DNA of 64,000 bases, taken from NCBI GenBank assembly GCA_963836015.1, contig CAWIIF010000007.1:124001-188000 (forward strand), given 5' to 3'. The notes beneath the pieces were generated by a model. It worked only from the letters and a program-made list of their open reading frames with translations, was not told the DNA's origin and made no database searches. The translations under genes and the position numbers were made by a program. This document shows positions 19,201 to 26,797 of the stretch, piece by piece (position 1 is the stretch's first letter; each line of letters begins with the position of its first letter). Source of the DNA: CAWCDJ01 sp963836015 (GTDB lineage: Bacteria > Acidobacteriota > Terriglobia > Bryobacterales > Bryobacteraceae).

Positions 19201-19865
19201 TGGGCCGTCCTTATCACAACGATCCCGGGGTGAATCATGAGATCCTGGAAGAGTTCCAGAAGCTCGGCTACCCGGTGTTCGCGCAGGATTGCCTGCCGAT
19301 CGACGACGACATCCTCTGGCGCCTCTTCGGCGACGAAGTCGAAGCCGGCGAGATTCCGCACCCGCTTTCGATCGACGACGTCTGGAAGAACTCCTACAGC
19401 GAGAACACCAGCCGCAAGGTATGGGCCGCCAAGTACATCGCGCGGCATCCCAACCTGGTGGCTCTCGAGCTGTCGAGCTTCAAGTGCGGCCACGACGCCC
19501 CCATCTACACGGTGGTCGAAGAGATCGTGGAGCACTCCGGCACGCCCTACTTCTGCTTCAAGGATATCGACGAGAACAAGCCGACCGGCTCGATCCGCAT
19601 CCGCGTCGAGACCATCGGCTACTTCCTGAAGCGCTACCGCGAGGATATGGTCCGCAACAAGAACAAAGCGCAGACCATCGAGCAGCAGTTGCGCGAATTC
19701 GAAGCCCGTCTCCGCCGCCAGATGCTGCGCGAGAAACTCGAGGCCAGCGACATGGTTCGCGAATCGTTCGAAGGCGGCTCCATGCCGCAGATCCACGTGA
19801 CCCTGGGTGCGCTCCAGGCCTCCCGGCCGGCCGCGCCGGAGTACGAAGCCGTTCAAGGCGATTAA
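16287..19865 (+). CDS. Tandem acyl-CoA dehydratase activase with DUF2229 domain
   Basis: This 1192-residue protein has two complete BadF/BadG/HgdC ASKHA-ATPase modules followed by a DUF2229 region. Module 1 starts with IGMDVGSTTVKAV, has GGQDAKIII, and carries Cys in NDKCAGGTG near residue 137 and GKCGVFAETD near 174. Module 2 starts near residue 351 (VGIDGGSTSTKAV) and carries Cys in NTQCSAGNG near 481 and GYGCAVFMQSD near 520. Both thus keep the two cysteines that in HgdC dimers bridge one [4Fe-4S] cluster, so a single chain could mimic the activator dimer. The last 550 residues have CYFCKNKC near 655 and the DUF2229 signatures. ATP hydrolysis should drive electron transfer to the upstream protein. 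A longer frame from 16230 was rejected because it overlaps that gene. Confidence 0.88.
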   Translation: MNKNFLIGMDVGSTTVKAVVIDAATDQILWQDYQRHDTKQPEKVLEFLKRFETEVEDFAAPRSRMFITGSGGNGMAKYLGAKFVQEVNAVSLAVERLYPECGSVIELGGQDAKIIIFKKDPETGRKKKIPSMNDKCAGGTGAVIDKINAKLRIPADQLCQMGYKGVKLHPVAGKCGVFAETDINGLQKMGVPPDELMASLFEAIVMQNLSVLTRGNTLQPVVLLLGGPNCYIAGMRDCWKANIPKIWEERNTPLPEGVPPEDLIRTPDNAQYFAAIGSVEYGKTEDDEIGRYIGLDKLEWYVNVGREEEKAKRGGGGGLAKDDADLSAFKQKYRTKKFVPTTFQPGEVVEGFVGIDGGSTSTKAVLLSKEHKRRILAKTYQLSKGNPIEDTVEVLEKLERQIKDQGAELKILGVGTTGYAKDILKDVIGADAALVETVAHTEAGMHFYDNVDVICDVGGQDIKIIILKNGRVKDFKLNTQCSAGNGYFLQSTAQGFNVPVEQYADTAFGAKGFPSFGYGCAVFMQSDIVDFQRQGWKPEEIMAGLCNVLPKNIWLYVSQIPNLSAIGSRFLLQGGTQYNLAAVKAQVDFIESRFKGKEVPADVIVHEHCGEAGAIGAALEAGRLWDNGRTSTFIGLEACQHIQYKTTRNEATRCYFCKNKCLRTFIDVKTNLINLEYKPPVKTKVPLETGAQRLIIATCEKGTVENIEEMRQIKGGLDKVKKANPNFVEIAAKGVFRVPDVPLVADAPPKFQITAAQKKRAELMKKRASLRIGMPRVLNMYSQTPVFTGYFASLGIKAENIVYSDYTSEELYKEGAKRGAIDPCFPSKLGIPHVHNLLYKVHAKKPLDIIFFPMIDCLTSELQGTQASRSCPTVATTPEAVKAAFIKEGDLFAEKGVLFLDTFVNLSKPDLLERQLFEQFKDILGLSPEENKRAVEQGFRALDVFNNVTMRGAAREVLEQLEREDRLGVVLLGRPYHNDPGVNHEILEEFQKLGYPVFAQDCLPIDDDILWRLFGDEVEAGEIPHPLSIDDVWKNSYSENTSRKVWAAKYIARHPNLVALELSSFKCGHDAPIYTVVEEIVEHSGTPYFCFKDIDENKPTGSIRIRVETIGYFLKRYREDMVRNKNKAQTIEQQLREFEARLRRQMLREKLEASDMVRESFEGGSMPQIHVTLGALQASRPAAPEYEAVQGD

Positions 19866-19874
19866 TCCTCTATC

Positions 19875-19905
19875 GAAGCGCCGGTGACCAGGTTGCCGGC
19901 GCTTC
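19875..19905 (+). terminator. Perfect 10-bp hairpin after the activase gene
   Basis: gaagcgccgg (19875-19884) and ccggcgcttc (19896-19905) are exact reverse complements separated by an 11-base loop, starting ten bases past the activase stop. No clear T-tract follows, so it may be an mRNA 3' stabiliser or an imperfect intrinsic terminator. Confidence 0.6.
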
Positions 19906-19999
19906 CACTGTGCGTTCCAGCCCGTTTCACCCCTTCCCCTAAACCTGTGGCGCGCCGCTTACGCCCAACATAGAAGACACCAGTGGTGTTCCCGACGCC

Positions 20000-21520
20000 A
20001 TGAAACCTGCGACCCTCCTTTCCATTGGTCTCCTTGCTGTCCTCTCGCTCGGCGCTGCGCCCAGGTTCCCCAAGGGTGAAACCCTCTTCTCCTTCCAACG
20101 GGAAGACGTCCTGGGCACCTCGTTCGAATTGAAGGTGCTGGCACCTGCTGCGTCGGATGCACATACGGCTGAAGCTGCCGCCCTCCGTGAAATCGACCGC
20201 CAGGCCGGGATTCTCAGCGCCTACGACCCGCACAGCGAATTCAGCCGCTGGTTTCGAACGCGCGGCCGTGCCGTGCCCGTATCTCCCGAACTATTCGAAG
20301 TTCTGAGACTGTTCGACCAGTGGCGTGAGCGCACCGGGGGGGCCCTCGATGCCTCAGCCGAGGTGGTGGTGCGCGCCTGGAAGTCGGCCGCCGCACAGAA
20401 CCGGCTGCCCACGCGCGAGGAACTGGCGTTCGCCGTCAGGGCCGTGCGGCAGCCCCACTGGCGCCTGGATCCGCAGACCGGCACGGCCACCCACCTGGAC
20501 GACACGCCCCTGGTTCTGAATTCCTTCGCCAAGAGCTACATCATCGACCACGCCGCCGGTGCCGCGATGGCTGCGCCGCGCGTGTCCGCCGTGGTCGTCA
20601 ACATTGGAGGCGACCTGGTGGTCCGCGGGGCCTGGACCGAGCCCGTGCACCTGGCCGATCCGCTCTCCGATGCCGAAAACAGCGCCCCCATCGCGCGCCT
20701 GATGCTCCGCGACCGCGCCATCGCCACCAGCGGCAACTACCGCCGCGGTGTCGAAATCGGAGGCCGGCACTACTCGCACATTGTCGATCCCCGTACCGGT
20801 GAAACCGCCGAACGAATCCTGAGCTCCACTGTCATTGCCCGCAATCCGGCTGAAGCCGGAGCGCTTGCCACGGCCTTTTCCGTCCTCACGCCGGAGCAGA
20901 GCCGCCGCCTGGCCTCCTCGCTCCCCGGCGTCGATTTCCTGATTGTTGCGCGCGACGGCAGCCGCATCGCCAGCGCCGGCTGGCAGGCGTTCGAAGTGGC
21001 CGAGGCGCAAACCGCCTCCACCGGATATGCGGCGCGTCAGGCATCCCCCGGCGCCTGGGACCCGGAGTTTGAACTGATCGTCAACCTCGAGCTGAGCCGC
21101 CCCGGGGGCCGGGCACGCCGGCCGTACGTGGCCGTCTGGATCGAGGACAAAGACGGCCATCCCGTGCGGACGCTCGCCCTCTGGTATCAGAAGCCGCGCT
21201 GGCTCCCCGAACTACGCGCGTGGTATAGCGCCGACCGCCTGCGTGCAGCGGCCGGCGCGCCCGATGTCAACGCCTCCATCACCAGCGCCACTCGTCCTCC
21301 CGGAAAGTACACCCTCAAGTGGGACGGCAAAGACAGCAGTGGCAACTTTGTGAAAGCCGGCGCCTATACCGTTATCATCGAGGCTGCCCGAGAGCACGGC
21401 ACCTATCAGATCATCCGCCAGCAGATGGAATTCACTGGCACTCCCAAGCAACTGCAATTACCCGGAAATGTTGAAATCCAATCCGCTTCCCTTGATTACA
21501 GAAAATCTGGCGGTCGCTGA
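20000..21520 (+). CDS. FAD:protein FMN transferase (ApbE) fused to DUF2271
   Basis: This 506-residue protein has an N-terminal signal peptide (TLLSIGLLAVLSLGAAP). The ApbE domain spans about residues 30-320: GALDASAEVVVRAW, the LNSFAKSYIID strand, VVVNIGGDLVVRG near 198 with the metal-site Asp, and HIVDPRTGE near 258. ApbE attaches FMN covalently to Thr or Ser of exported proteins. Residues from about 350 form a DUF2271 domain (YVAVWIEDKDGHPVRTLALW, PGKYTLKWDGKDSSG), a beta-rich partner usually found beside PepSY membrane proteins. The coding end overlaps the PepSY gene by about 50 bases, which supports joint action at the inner-membrane outer face. Confidence 0.88.
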   Translation: MKPATLLSIGLLAVLSLGAAPRFPKGETLFSFQREDVLGTSFELKVLAPAASDAHTAEAAALREIDRQAGILSAYDPHSEFSRWFRTRGRAVPVSPELFEVLRLFDQWRERTGGALDASAEVVVRAWKSAAAQNRLPTREELAFAVRAVRQPHWRLDPQTGTATHLDDTPLVLNSFAKSYIIDHAAGAAMAAPRVSAVVVNIGGDLVVRGAWTEPVHLADPLSDAENSAPIARLMLRDRAIATSGNYRRGVEIGGRHYSHIVDPRTGETAERILSSTVIARNPAEAGALATAFSVLTPEQSRRLASSLPGVDFLIVARDGSRIASAGWQAFEVAEAQTASTGYAARQASPGAWDPEFELIVNLELSRPGGRARRPYVAVWIEDKDGHPVRTLALWYQKPRWLPELRAWYSADRLRAAAGAPDVNASITSATRPPGKYTLKWDGKDSSGNFVKAGAYTVIIEAAREHGTYQIIRQQMEFTGTPKQLQLPGNVEIQSASLDYRKSGGR

Positions 21521-22148
21521 GGCGTTTGAGCCCCGGCCCGTACCCCCACGTACGCCCCTGTGGAAGAGGCGCGCGGCCGCATGGTCGCGCTGGCTTCATA
21601 TCTATCTTTCCATGGTGAGCTTCGCCATCCTGTTCTTCTTCGCCGTGACCGGCTTCACCCTGAACCACCAGGACTGGTTCGCCGGACAGCAGCGCACCGT
21701 GCAGAAAGAAGGCACGGTCCCCGCGGCCTGGGTCGGCACAGCCCGGCCTGAAAGCGTGGACAGGCTGGATATCGTGGAGTTTCTGCGGCGCACCCACGGC
21801 ATCCACGCGGCCATGAGCGATTTCCGCATCGACGATGGCCAGGTCTCGGTCTCGTTTAAGGGGCCCGGCTACGCGGCCGATGCCTTTATCGATCGCAAGA
21901 CGGGAGCGTACGAGCTCACCGAAAGCCGCATGGGTTTCGCGGCCGTAGTGAACGACCTGCACAAAGGACGCGATAGCGGGCCGGTCTGGGGGGCGGTCAT
22001 CGATGTATCTGCCGTGTTCATGATCGTGGTCTCCGCGAGCGGAATCCTCCTGATCTGCTTCCTGAAGCGCCGCCGCTTCTCCGGCCTGATGGCCGCGTCC
22101 ATCGGCGCCGCCCTGTGCTGGTTCGTCTGCCGGATTTGGGTTCCCTAG
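21468..22148 (+). CDS. PepSY-associated transmembrane protein
   Basis: This 226-residue protein has a basic N-terminus and a first membrane helix with the PepSY_TM signature (WSRWLHIYLSMVSFAILFFF then VTGFTLNH, near residues 40-67). A periplasmic PepSY-like segment follows, then helices near residues 180 and 205. Such proteins belong to extracytoplasmic flavin-based electron transfer or metal-reduction sets and are frequent partners of ApbE and DUF2271, exactly the domains of the overlapping upstream gene. The likely role is electron transfer across the inner membrane; the acceptor is not visible. Confidence 0.82.
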   Translation: MLKSNPLPLITENLAVAEAFEPRPVPPRTPLWKRRAAAWSRWLHIYLSMVSFAILFFFAVTGFTLNHQDWFAGQQRTVQKEGTVPAAWVGTARPESVDRLDIVEFLRRTHGIHAAMSDFRIDDGQVSVSFKGPGYAADAFIDRKTGAYELTESRMGFAAVVNDLHKGRDSGPVWGAVIDVSAVFMIVVSASGILLICFLKRRRFSGLMAASIGAALCWFVCRIWVP

Positions 22149-22197
22149 CACCTACCCCTAAAACGCTGCGCCCGCGTGATAGATTGGGATAAGAGCT

Positions 22198-22758
22198 ATG
22201 AACTGCGCGCTGCGAGGTCTCTTATTTCTAACTTGTGCCGCGGCGCTTTTTGCCCAGGCGCCTTCCCCCGCGCCGCAAACGGCGGGGCTCGAAACCGATT
22301 GGGATATCCGGCCCGTGCTGACCGAGATCGGCGCCCATGCCGGCCGCCTGCTGCCCGCGCTCGACAAGATCGATGTGCACGCGTGGAAGGGTGCGTCCGA
22401 GACCTACATTGCCCAGCTCCAGTCCAGCAAGGAACAGGCCCGGGCGCTCTCCGCGGGAGCCAAGGCGCTGGCGGCCAACCCGGAGCATCTTTCCGCGGCG
22501 CTCGAGGTGTACTTTCGTATCCAGGGCCTGGATTCGATGTTGAATTCGCTCGTGGAAGGCGTCCGCAAATACCAGAGCCCGGCGGAGGCATCGGCGCTGG
22601 CCAGCCTGGAGGCCGAAAACGGCGCGAATCGCGACCGCTTTCAAAAATATATCGTCAACCTCGCCGCCGAGCGTGAGCAGGACCTGGCAGTGATGGATCG
22701 CGAAGCCCAGCGCTGCCGCGGCATCCTGACCCAAACACCGCGGCCGGGAAGGAAATAG
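22198..22758 (+). CDS. Secreted helical protein of unknown function
   Basis: I do not recognise a family. The 186 residues begin with a clear signal peptide (LRGLLFLTCAAALFAQ) and the remainder is almost wholly helical and Ala/Leu/Glu-rich, without Cys pairs or known motifs. It lies 49 bases after the PepSY gene on the same strand and 9 bases before the small zinc-finger gene, so it may share their transcript. A periplasmic structural or adaptor role is possible but not shown. Confidence 0.65.
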   Translation: MNCALRGLLFLTCAAALFAQAPSPAPQTAGLETDWDIRPVLTEIGAHAGRLLPALDKIDVHAWKGASETYIAQLQSSKEQARALSAGAKALAANPEHLSAALEVYFRIQGLDSMLNSLVEGVRKYQSPAEASALASLEAENGANRDRFQKYIVNLAAEREQDLAVMDREAQRCRGILTQTPRPGRK

Positions 22759-22767
22759 CGGTTAAGA

Positions 22768-23076
22768 ATGCCATTTCTATGCAGCATTTGTGGAGAAGAA
22801 TCCTCGCGGATCTGTGCCCGCTGCACTAAGGACGCGTGCAGCAATCATCTTTGCGAGAAGTGCTTGTGCTGCAGCGATTGTTGTGAATGTGAGGTGGTGC
22901 TCTCGGACCGGCCGCCCGTCTCCGCGCGGTCCGTCATTCCCAGGCACGAGCCCGTGCCGGATCCCGATCCGGAACCGGAACCCCCGCACCCGCCGCCCGA
23001 TCCCGATCCGTTTCCGGAACCTGAGCCCGGCCCCGTCGAAGCCACTTCCGGCAGCGATCCCGAACCGCCCTGGTAG
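22768..23076 (+). CDS. Small Cys-rich zinc-binding protein with acidic Pro tail
   Basis: The first 45 of 102 residues hold ten cysteines in CxxC-type spacing (CSICGE, CARCTK, CSNHLCEKCLCCSDCCEC), resembling a B-box or AN1-like zinc module. The rest is a low-complexity tail dominated by Asp, Pro and Glu (PDPDPEPEP-type units, residues 65-100). No signal peptide is visible, so it is probably cytoplasmic. I cannot assign a function. Such tails are typical of flexible binding segments. Confidence 0.6.
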   Translation: MPFLCSICGEESSRICARCTKDACSNHLCEKCLCCSDCCECEVVLSDRPPVSARSVIPRHEPVPDPDPEPEPPHPPPDPDPFPEPEPGPVEATSGSDPEPPW

Positions 23077-23079
23077 CTC

Positions 23080-23400
23080 TTACTTCCCTTCTTCGGACGC
23101 CGCTTCGCCTTCCGCGGCTGCCTCCGGGCCGGCTGCCTCCTGCTCCGCAATTACCCGGCGCGCTTCTTCGATGCGGTTGCGCGGCACCTGCACTTCCACG
23201 CCGAGCGGCGGAATGCCCGTCGCGCGCCACACGACCGCCGGTATCCCGTTGGCTTCCAGTATGCCCTGAATCATGTCGGCCTCTACTTCGGCATCGATTG
23301 TCGCGGAGCGGAACAGGGAAACCATGTCCAGATCGTGCGAGATATCCACCGCGCCCTCGTCGTCGAAGTGCTCGTCGTCGTGTTCGGGATCTTGCGCCAT
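23080..23400 (-). CDS. DUF2007-type small protein
   Basis: This 106-residue protein has a central segment (VSLFRSATIDAEVEADMIQ then GIPAVV and VEVQVPRNRIEEARRVI) that fits the DUF2007 'putative signal transducing' domain, a ferredoxin-like fold of unknown ligand. Acidic segments flank it on both sides: Asp/Glu/His at the N-terminus, Ala/Glu at the C-terminus. It ends four bases from the convergent zinc-finger gene and is divergent from the YtxH gene. Confidence 0.75.
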   Translation of the reverse strand: MAQDPEHDDEHFDDEGAVDISHDLDMVSLFRSATIDAEVEADMIQGILEANGIPAVVWRATGIPPLGVEVQVPRNRIEEARRVIAEQEAAGPEAAAEGEAASEEGK

Positions 23401-23438
23401 GACTCAAGGATATCGCAGAATGTGGAGGGAGCATCCCA

Positions 23439-23723
23439 ATGTCCGCACACGTTCAGGATGAGATGGAAGAAAGTGCCAGCCGGCTCGCCTGGTTTTTGAC
23501 AGGCGCCATTATCGGTGCCACCGTTGCGATACTTTACGCGCCCAAGAGCGGTAAAGATACGCGCCAGTTCCTTACCGACAAGACCCAGCAGGGCCGTGAA
23601 GCCATCAACGAGACCGGTCAGGATATCGTCGATGCCGGCCGCGAGATGTTCGATCGCGGACGCAAGCTTGTGGAAGACGCCGCCGCCCTGTTCGAGCGCG
23701 GGCGCAAACTGGTCAAAGGCTGA
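23439..23723 (+). CDS. YtxH-domain membrane-anchored protein
   Basis: This 94-residue protein has a single membrane helix near residues 15-32 (LAWFLTGAIIGATVAILYAP) followed directly by KSGKDTR and an amphipathic, heptad-like helical tail (REAINETGQDIVDAGREM). This is the standard YtxH layout, found in general-stress proteins of unknown mechanism. The MBL hydrolase begins three bases after the stop, suggesting co-transcription. Confidence 0.8.
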   Translation: MSAHVQDEMEESASRLAWFLTGAIIGATVAILYAPKSGKDTRQFLTDKTQQGREAINETGQDIVDAGREMFDRGRKLVEDAAALFERGRKLVKG

Positions 23724-23726
23724 GCG

Positions 23727-24575
23727 TTGGCCGGTGTAGTCTTAGGCGATTTCGAAATTTACCATATTTCCGCCGGCCTGTACCGCTGGGACGGCGGCGC
23801 GTTCTTCGGCGTGGTTCCCAAGCCGATGTGGAGCCGAAAAACTGCCCCGGACCCGTTGAACCGGATCCAGGTTTCCTTCAACTGCTACCTGATTCGCACC
23901 GGCGAGCACCAGGTGCTGATCGAAACCGGCGCCGGGGACAAACTCGCCCCGCGGATGCGGGAACGGATGGACCTGCCTCCTGCGCACGACCCTCTCCCCG
24001 AAATCCTCGCGCGCCACGGATTCGACCCCGAAGGCATCGATATCGTCGTCAATAGCCATCTTCACTTCGATCATTGCGGCGGCAACACGGTCCTTACGGG
24101 CGGCGATGCCGCGCCGGCCTTCCCGCGAGCCCGCTATTTCGCGTCGCGCGCCGAGTGGGAGCACGCTCACGAGCGGCACCCCCGCGACAGCGTCAGCTAC
24201 GACGATTCCAATTACGATCCGCTGGTGGAATCCGGCCGCATGGTCCTGGTGGATGGCGGCCGCGAGGTGGCTCCCGGAGTCCGTATGCGGCCGGCCCCCG
24301 GGCATAACCGCGATATGTGCGTGGTCACCGTGCATTCCGGCGGCAAGACTTTCTGCTTCTTTTCGGACCTGATCCCCACCGCCGCGCACGTTCAGCCGAC
24401 CTGGGTGGCTGCGTTCGATCTCTTTCCGCTCGAGACCATCGATACCAAGACTCAATGGCTGACCGCGGCCGCCCGGGAGAACTGGATTTGTGGCTTTGGC
24501 CACGACCCGGAACACCGGTTCGTGCGAATCCAACCCGATCCCAAACACCGCTTCACCGCCGTTCCGCAGCCGTAG
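23727..24575 (+). CDS. MBL-fold metallo-hydrolase
   Basis: This 282-residue protein of the metallo-beta-lactamase fold has the metal motif HLHFDHCGG near residue 112, a downstream metal His in APGHNRDM near 193, and FFSDLIPTAAH supplying the bridging Asp near 213. It resembles lactonase- or quorum-quenching-like members, but the substrate cannot be assigned. A TTG start is used, three bases after the YtxH stop; no ATG precedes the conserved N-terminus (FEIYHISAGLYRWDGGA). Confidence 0.82.
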   Translation: MAGVVLGDFEIYHISAGLYRWDGGAFFGVVPKPMWSRKTAPDPLNRIQVSFNCYLIRTGEHQVLIETGAGDKLAPRMRERMDLPPAHDPLPEILARHGFDPEGIDIVVNSHLHFDHCGGNTVLTGGDAAPAFPRARYFASRAEWEHAHERHPRDSVSYDDSNYDPLVESGRMVLVDGGREVAPGVRMRPAPGHNRDMCVVTVHSGGKTFCFFSDLIPTAAHVQPTWVAAFDLFPLETIDTKTQWLTAAARENWICGFGHDPEHRFVRIQPDPKHRFTAVPQP

Positions 24576-24606
24576 ACGGCGCCTTCGCATGGGAGAATAG
24601 TTTTAG

Positions 24607-26169
24607 ATGGCTACCGCAACGATCACGGAATTCCGCAACGAGCCCTACGCCGATTTTACGCAGCCTGCCAATCGTCAGGCCATGGAAGCGGCACTTGCCA
24701 AGGTGCGCTCCCAATGCGGTCGTGAATACCAGCTTCGGATCGACGGCGAATGGATCGCGACCGGTGACAAGCTCGTCTCGGTGAATCCTTCCAATCCGAA
24801 AGAGATCATCGGCGTTCACCACAAAGCCACCGCCGAACTGGCGGCCAGGGCGGTCGAGAACGCGTCCAAAGCTTTCGTACAGTGGAGCCGGACTCCCGCG
24901 GCGGATCGCGTCGGACTGCTTCTCGAAGCCGCCCGCCTGCTGCGCGTTCGCAAGTTCGAGTTTGATGCCTGGCTGGTGCTGGAAGCCGGCAAGACCTGGC
25001 CGGAAGCCGAGGCGGACGTCTCCGAAGCCATCGACTTCTGCGAGTACTACGCCCGCGAGATGCAGCGGCTGGCTGCTCCGCAGCCCGTGGTGCAGCTTCC
25101 CGGCGAGCAGGACGAGATGATCTACGTTCCGCTCGGCGTGGGCGTGATCATTCCGCCATGGAACTTCCCACTCGCCATTCTGGCCGGCATGGCCGTGGCG
25201 GCGCTGGTTACCGGCAATACGGTCGTGATCAAGCCTTCGAGCGAAACCCCGACCATCGCCGCCAAGTTCGCCGAGGTGCTGCTCGAGGCCGGCTTCCCCG
25301 AGTCCAGCTTCACCCTGCTGACCGGCAGCGGCGCTGCCGTGGGAGACGTGCTCGTACAGCATCCCAAGACCCGCTTCGTCTCGTTTACGGGTTCCCGCGA
25401 TGTGGGCCTCCGGATCAACGAGCTGGCTGCAAAGCATCAACCCGGGCAGCTATGGATCAAGCGCGTGGTTGCCGAAATGGGCGGCAAAGACGCCATCATC
25501 GTGGACGCCGATTCCGATCTCGACCGGGCGGTTGACGGGGTGCTCGCCTCCGCATTCGGATACCAGGGCCAGAAATGCTCCGCCTGTTCCCGGGCAATTG
25601 TCGATGCCCAGGTCTACGACGAGTTTCTGGACAAACTATCGGCCAAGGCCCGCGGCATCAAAATGGGGCCTTCCGACGACCCCGGAAATTACATGGGCCC
25701 AGTGATTAGCGCCGGCGCGCGCAAAACGATCCTCCAATATATCGAGGCAGGTAAGAAGGAAGGCCGCCTGGTAGTGGGTGGCCAGGCTCCGGAGGGCGAC
25801 GGCTACTTCGTGGCCCCCACGATTATCGCCGACGTCGATTCCAAGGCCCGCGTCTTCCAGGAAGAGATCTTCGGCCCCGTCCTGGCCGTCACGAAGGCGA
25901 AGGACTTCGAGCACGCCCTCGATCTCGCCAACGATTCGCAATACGGCCTGACCGGCGCCGTTTTCTCCAACAATCCGGAGCACTTGCGCGAAGCCCGCGG
26001 GCGCTTCCATGTGGGGAATCTTTACTTCAACCGTAAGTGCACCGGGGCCATGGTGGGGGCGCACCCCTTCGGCGGCTTCAACATGTCCGGCACGGATTCG
26101 AAGGCCGGCGGACCCGACTACCTGCTCCTGTATCTGCAGGCCAAGTCCGTAGCTACGCGCGTCGCCTGA
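24607..26169 (+). CDS. 1-pyrroline-5-carboxylate (glutamate semialdehyde) dehydrogenase
   Basis: This 520-residue protein has the length and N-terminal extension of the RocA/PruA group within the aldehyde dehydrogenases. It oxidises glutamate-5-semialdehyde to glutamate with NAD, the last step of proline and ornithine breakdown. The N-site PPWNFPLAI lies near residue 182, the general-base Glu in VAEMGGKDAI near 291, the catalytic Cys in GQKCSACSR near 324, and EEIFGPVLAV near 420. No proline dehydrogenase gene is adjacent, so it probably works with a distant PutB-type enzyme. Confidence 0.88.
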   Translation: MATATITEFRNEPYADFTQPANRQAMEAALAKVRSQCGREYQLRIDGEWIATGDKLVSVNPSNPKEIIGVHHKATAELAARAVENASKAFVQWSRTPAADRVGLLLEAARLLRVRKFEFDAWLVLEAGKTWPEAEADVSEAIDFCEYYAREMQRLAAPQPVVQLPGEQDEMIYVPLGVGVIIPPWNFPLAILAGMAVAALVTGNTVVIKPSSETPTIAAKFAEVLLEAGFPESSFTLLTGSGAAVGDVLVQHPKTRFVSFTGSRDVGLRINELAAKHQPGQLWIKRVVAEMGGKDAIIVDADSDLDRAVDGVLASAFGYQGQKCSACSRAIVDAQVYDEFLDKLSAKARGIKMGPSDDPGNYMGPVISAGARKTILQYIEAGKKEGRLVVGGQAPEGDGYFVAPTIIADVDSKARVFQEEIFGPVLAVTKAKDFEHALDLANDSQYGLTGAVFSNNPEHLREARGRFHVGNLYFNRKCTGAMVGAHPFGGFNMSGTDSKAGGPDYLLLYLQAKSVATRVA

Positions 26170-26290
26170 GCTCCGCTCAAATCCGGTCACCGCGGATAAC
26201 ACAATTTTTTTGGTGTGAAATCAGTGAGTTACCTCCTCGCTAGGGCGGAGCGTCCGCAACTGCCTCCTACCCTATAGGTGAGGACATCTG

Positions 26291-26752
26291 ATGAGCACTA
26301 ATTCGCTACCGCTTGATGCCGCGGCTACCAGCCTGGCGGCCGCGCAGGCCAACGTTCTGGCCAGCACCAACGCCCAGGTCGCGCTTCTCAACAACAACCT
26401 GAAATCCAACTATCTTTCGTTTTTCAATGACTGGACGATCTCGCTGCTCGCCGGGAAGCCGGTGGGGGATCCGCCCAAGCCGCCGAACGGCTATGCCATG
26501 ACCGCCAGCCCCGACGGGTTCGCCTACCCGGTCCTGGGGACGACCCCCGTCTGCGATATGCCGCCGGTACCGGAGGCGCCCCAGCCGTACATTCCGCCCG
26601 TCCTGCCGGAGCCGGAGAACCTGCGCAGCGTGCCGGTGGGAGACAAGCTGCCGGTCGGTTTCGTGATCGTGGATGCCGGCGGAACCCGCTGGCAGAAGCA
26701 GGCCAGCCCGACGCCGTTCGGTGTGGCGTACTTTTACGCCAAAGTCGCCTGA
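26291..26752 (+). CDS. Unknown protein, Pro-rich middle
   Basis: No family is recognised. The 153 residues have an Ala/Asn-rich helical N-terminus, a Pro-rich segment (VPEAPQPYIPPVLPEPEN, near 95-115) and a C-terminal beta-like stretch (LPVGFVIVDAGGTRWQK). No signal peptide is visible. The upstream 120 bases contain an AT-rich patch and a purine-rich ribosome site (GAGGACATCTG before ATG). The coding bias resembles its neighbours, which supports a real gene. Confidence 0.6.
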   Translation: MSTNSLPLDAAATSLAAAQANVLASTNAQVALLNNNLKSNYLSFFNDWTISLLAGKPVGDPPKPPNGYAMTASPDGFAYPVLGTTPVCDMPPVPEAPQPYIPPVLPEPENLRSVPVGDKLPVGFVIVDAGGTRWQKQASPTPFGVAYFYAKVA

Positions 26753-26797
26753 TTCGTTGTGGTTACTGGGCGGGCCTCCCGGCCTGCCCGCTGCGAC

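Noticed and set aside
16881..19856. 991-codon open frame on the minus strand
   Set aside because: It lies wholly antisense to the activase gene, has no recognisable motif and its composition is the usual shadow of GC-rich coding sequence.
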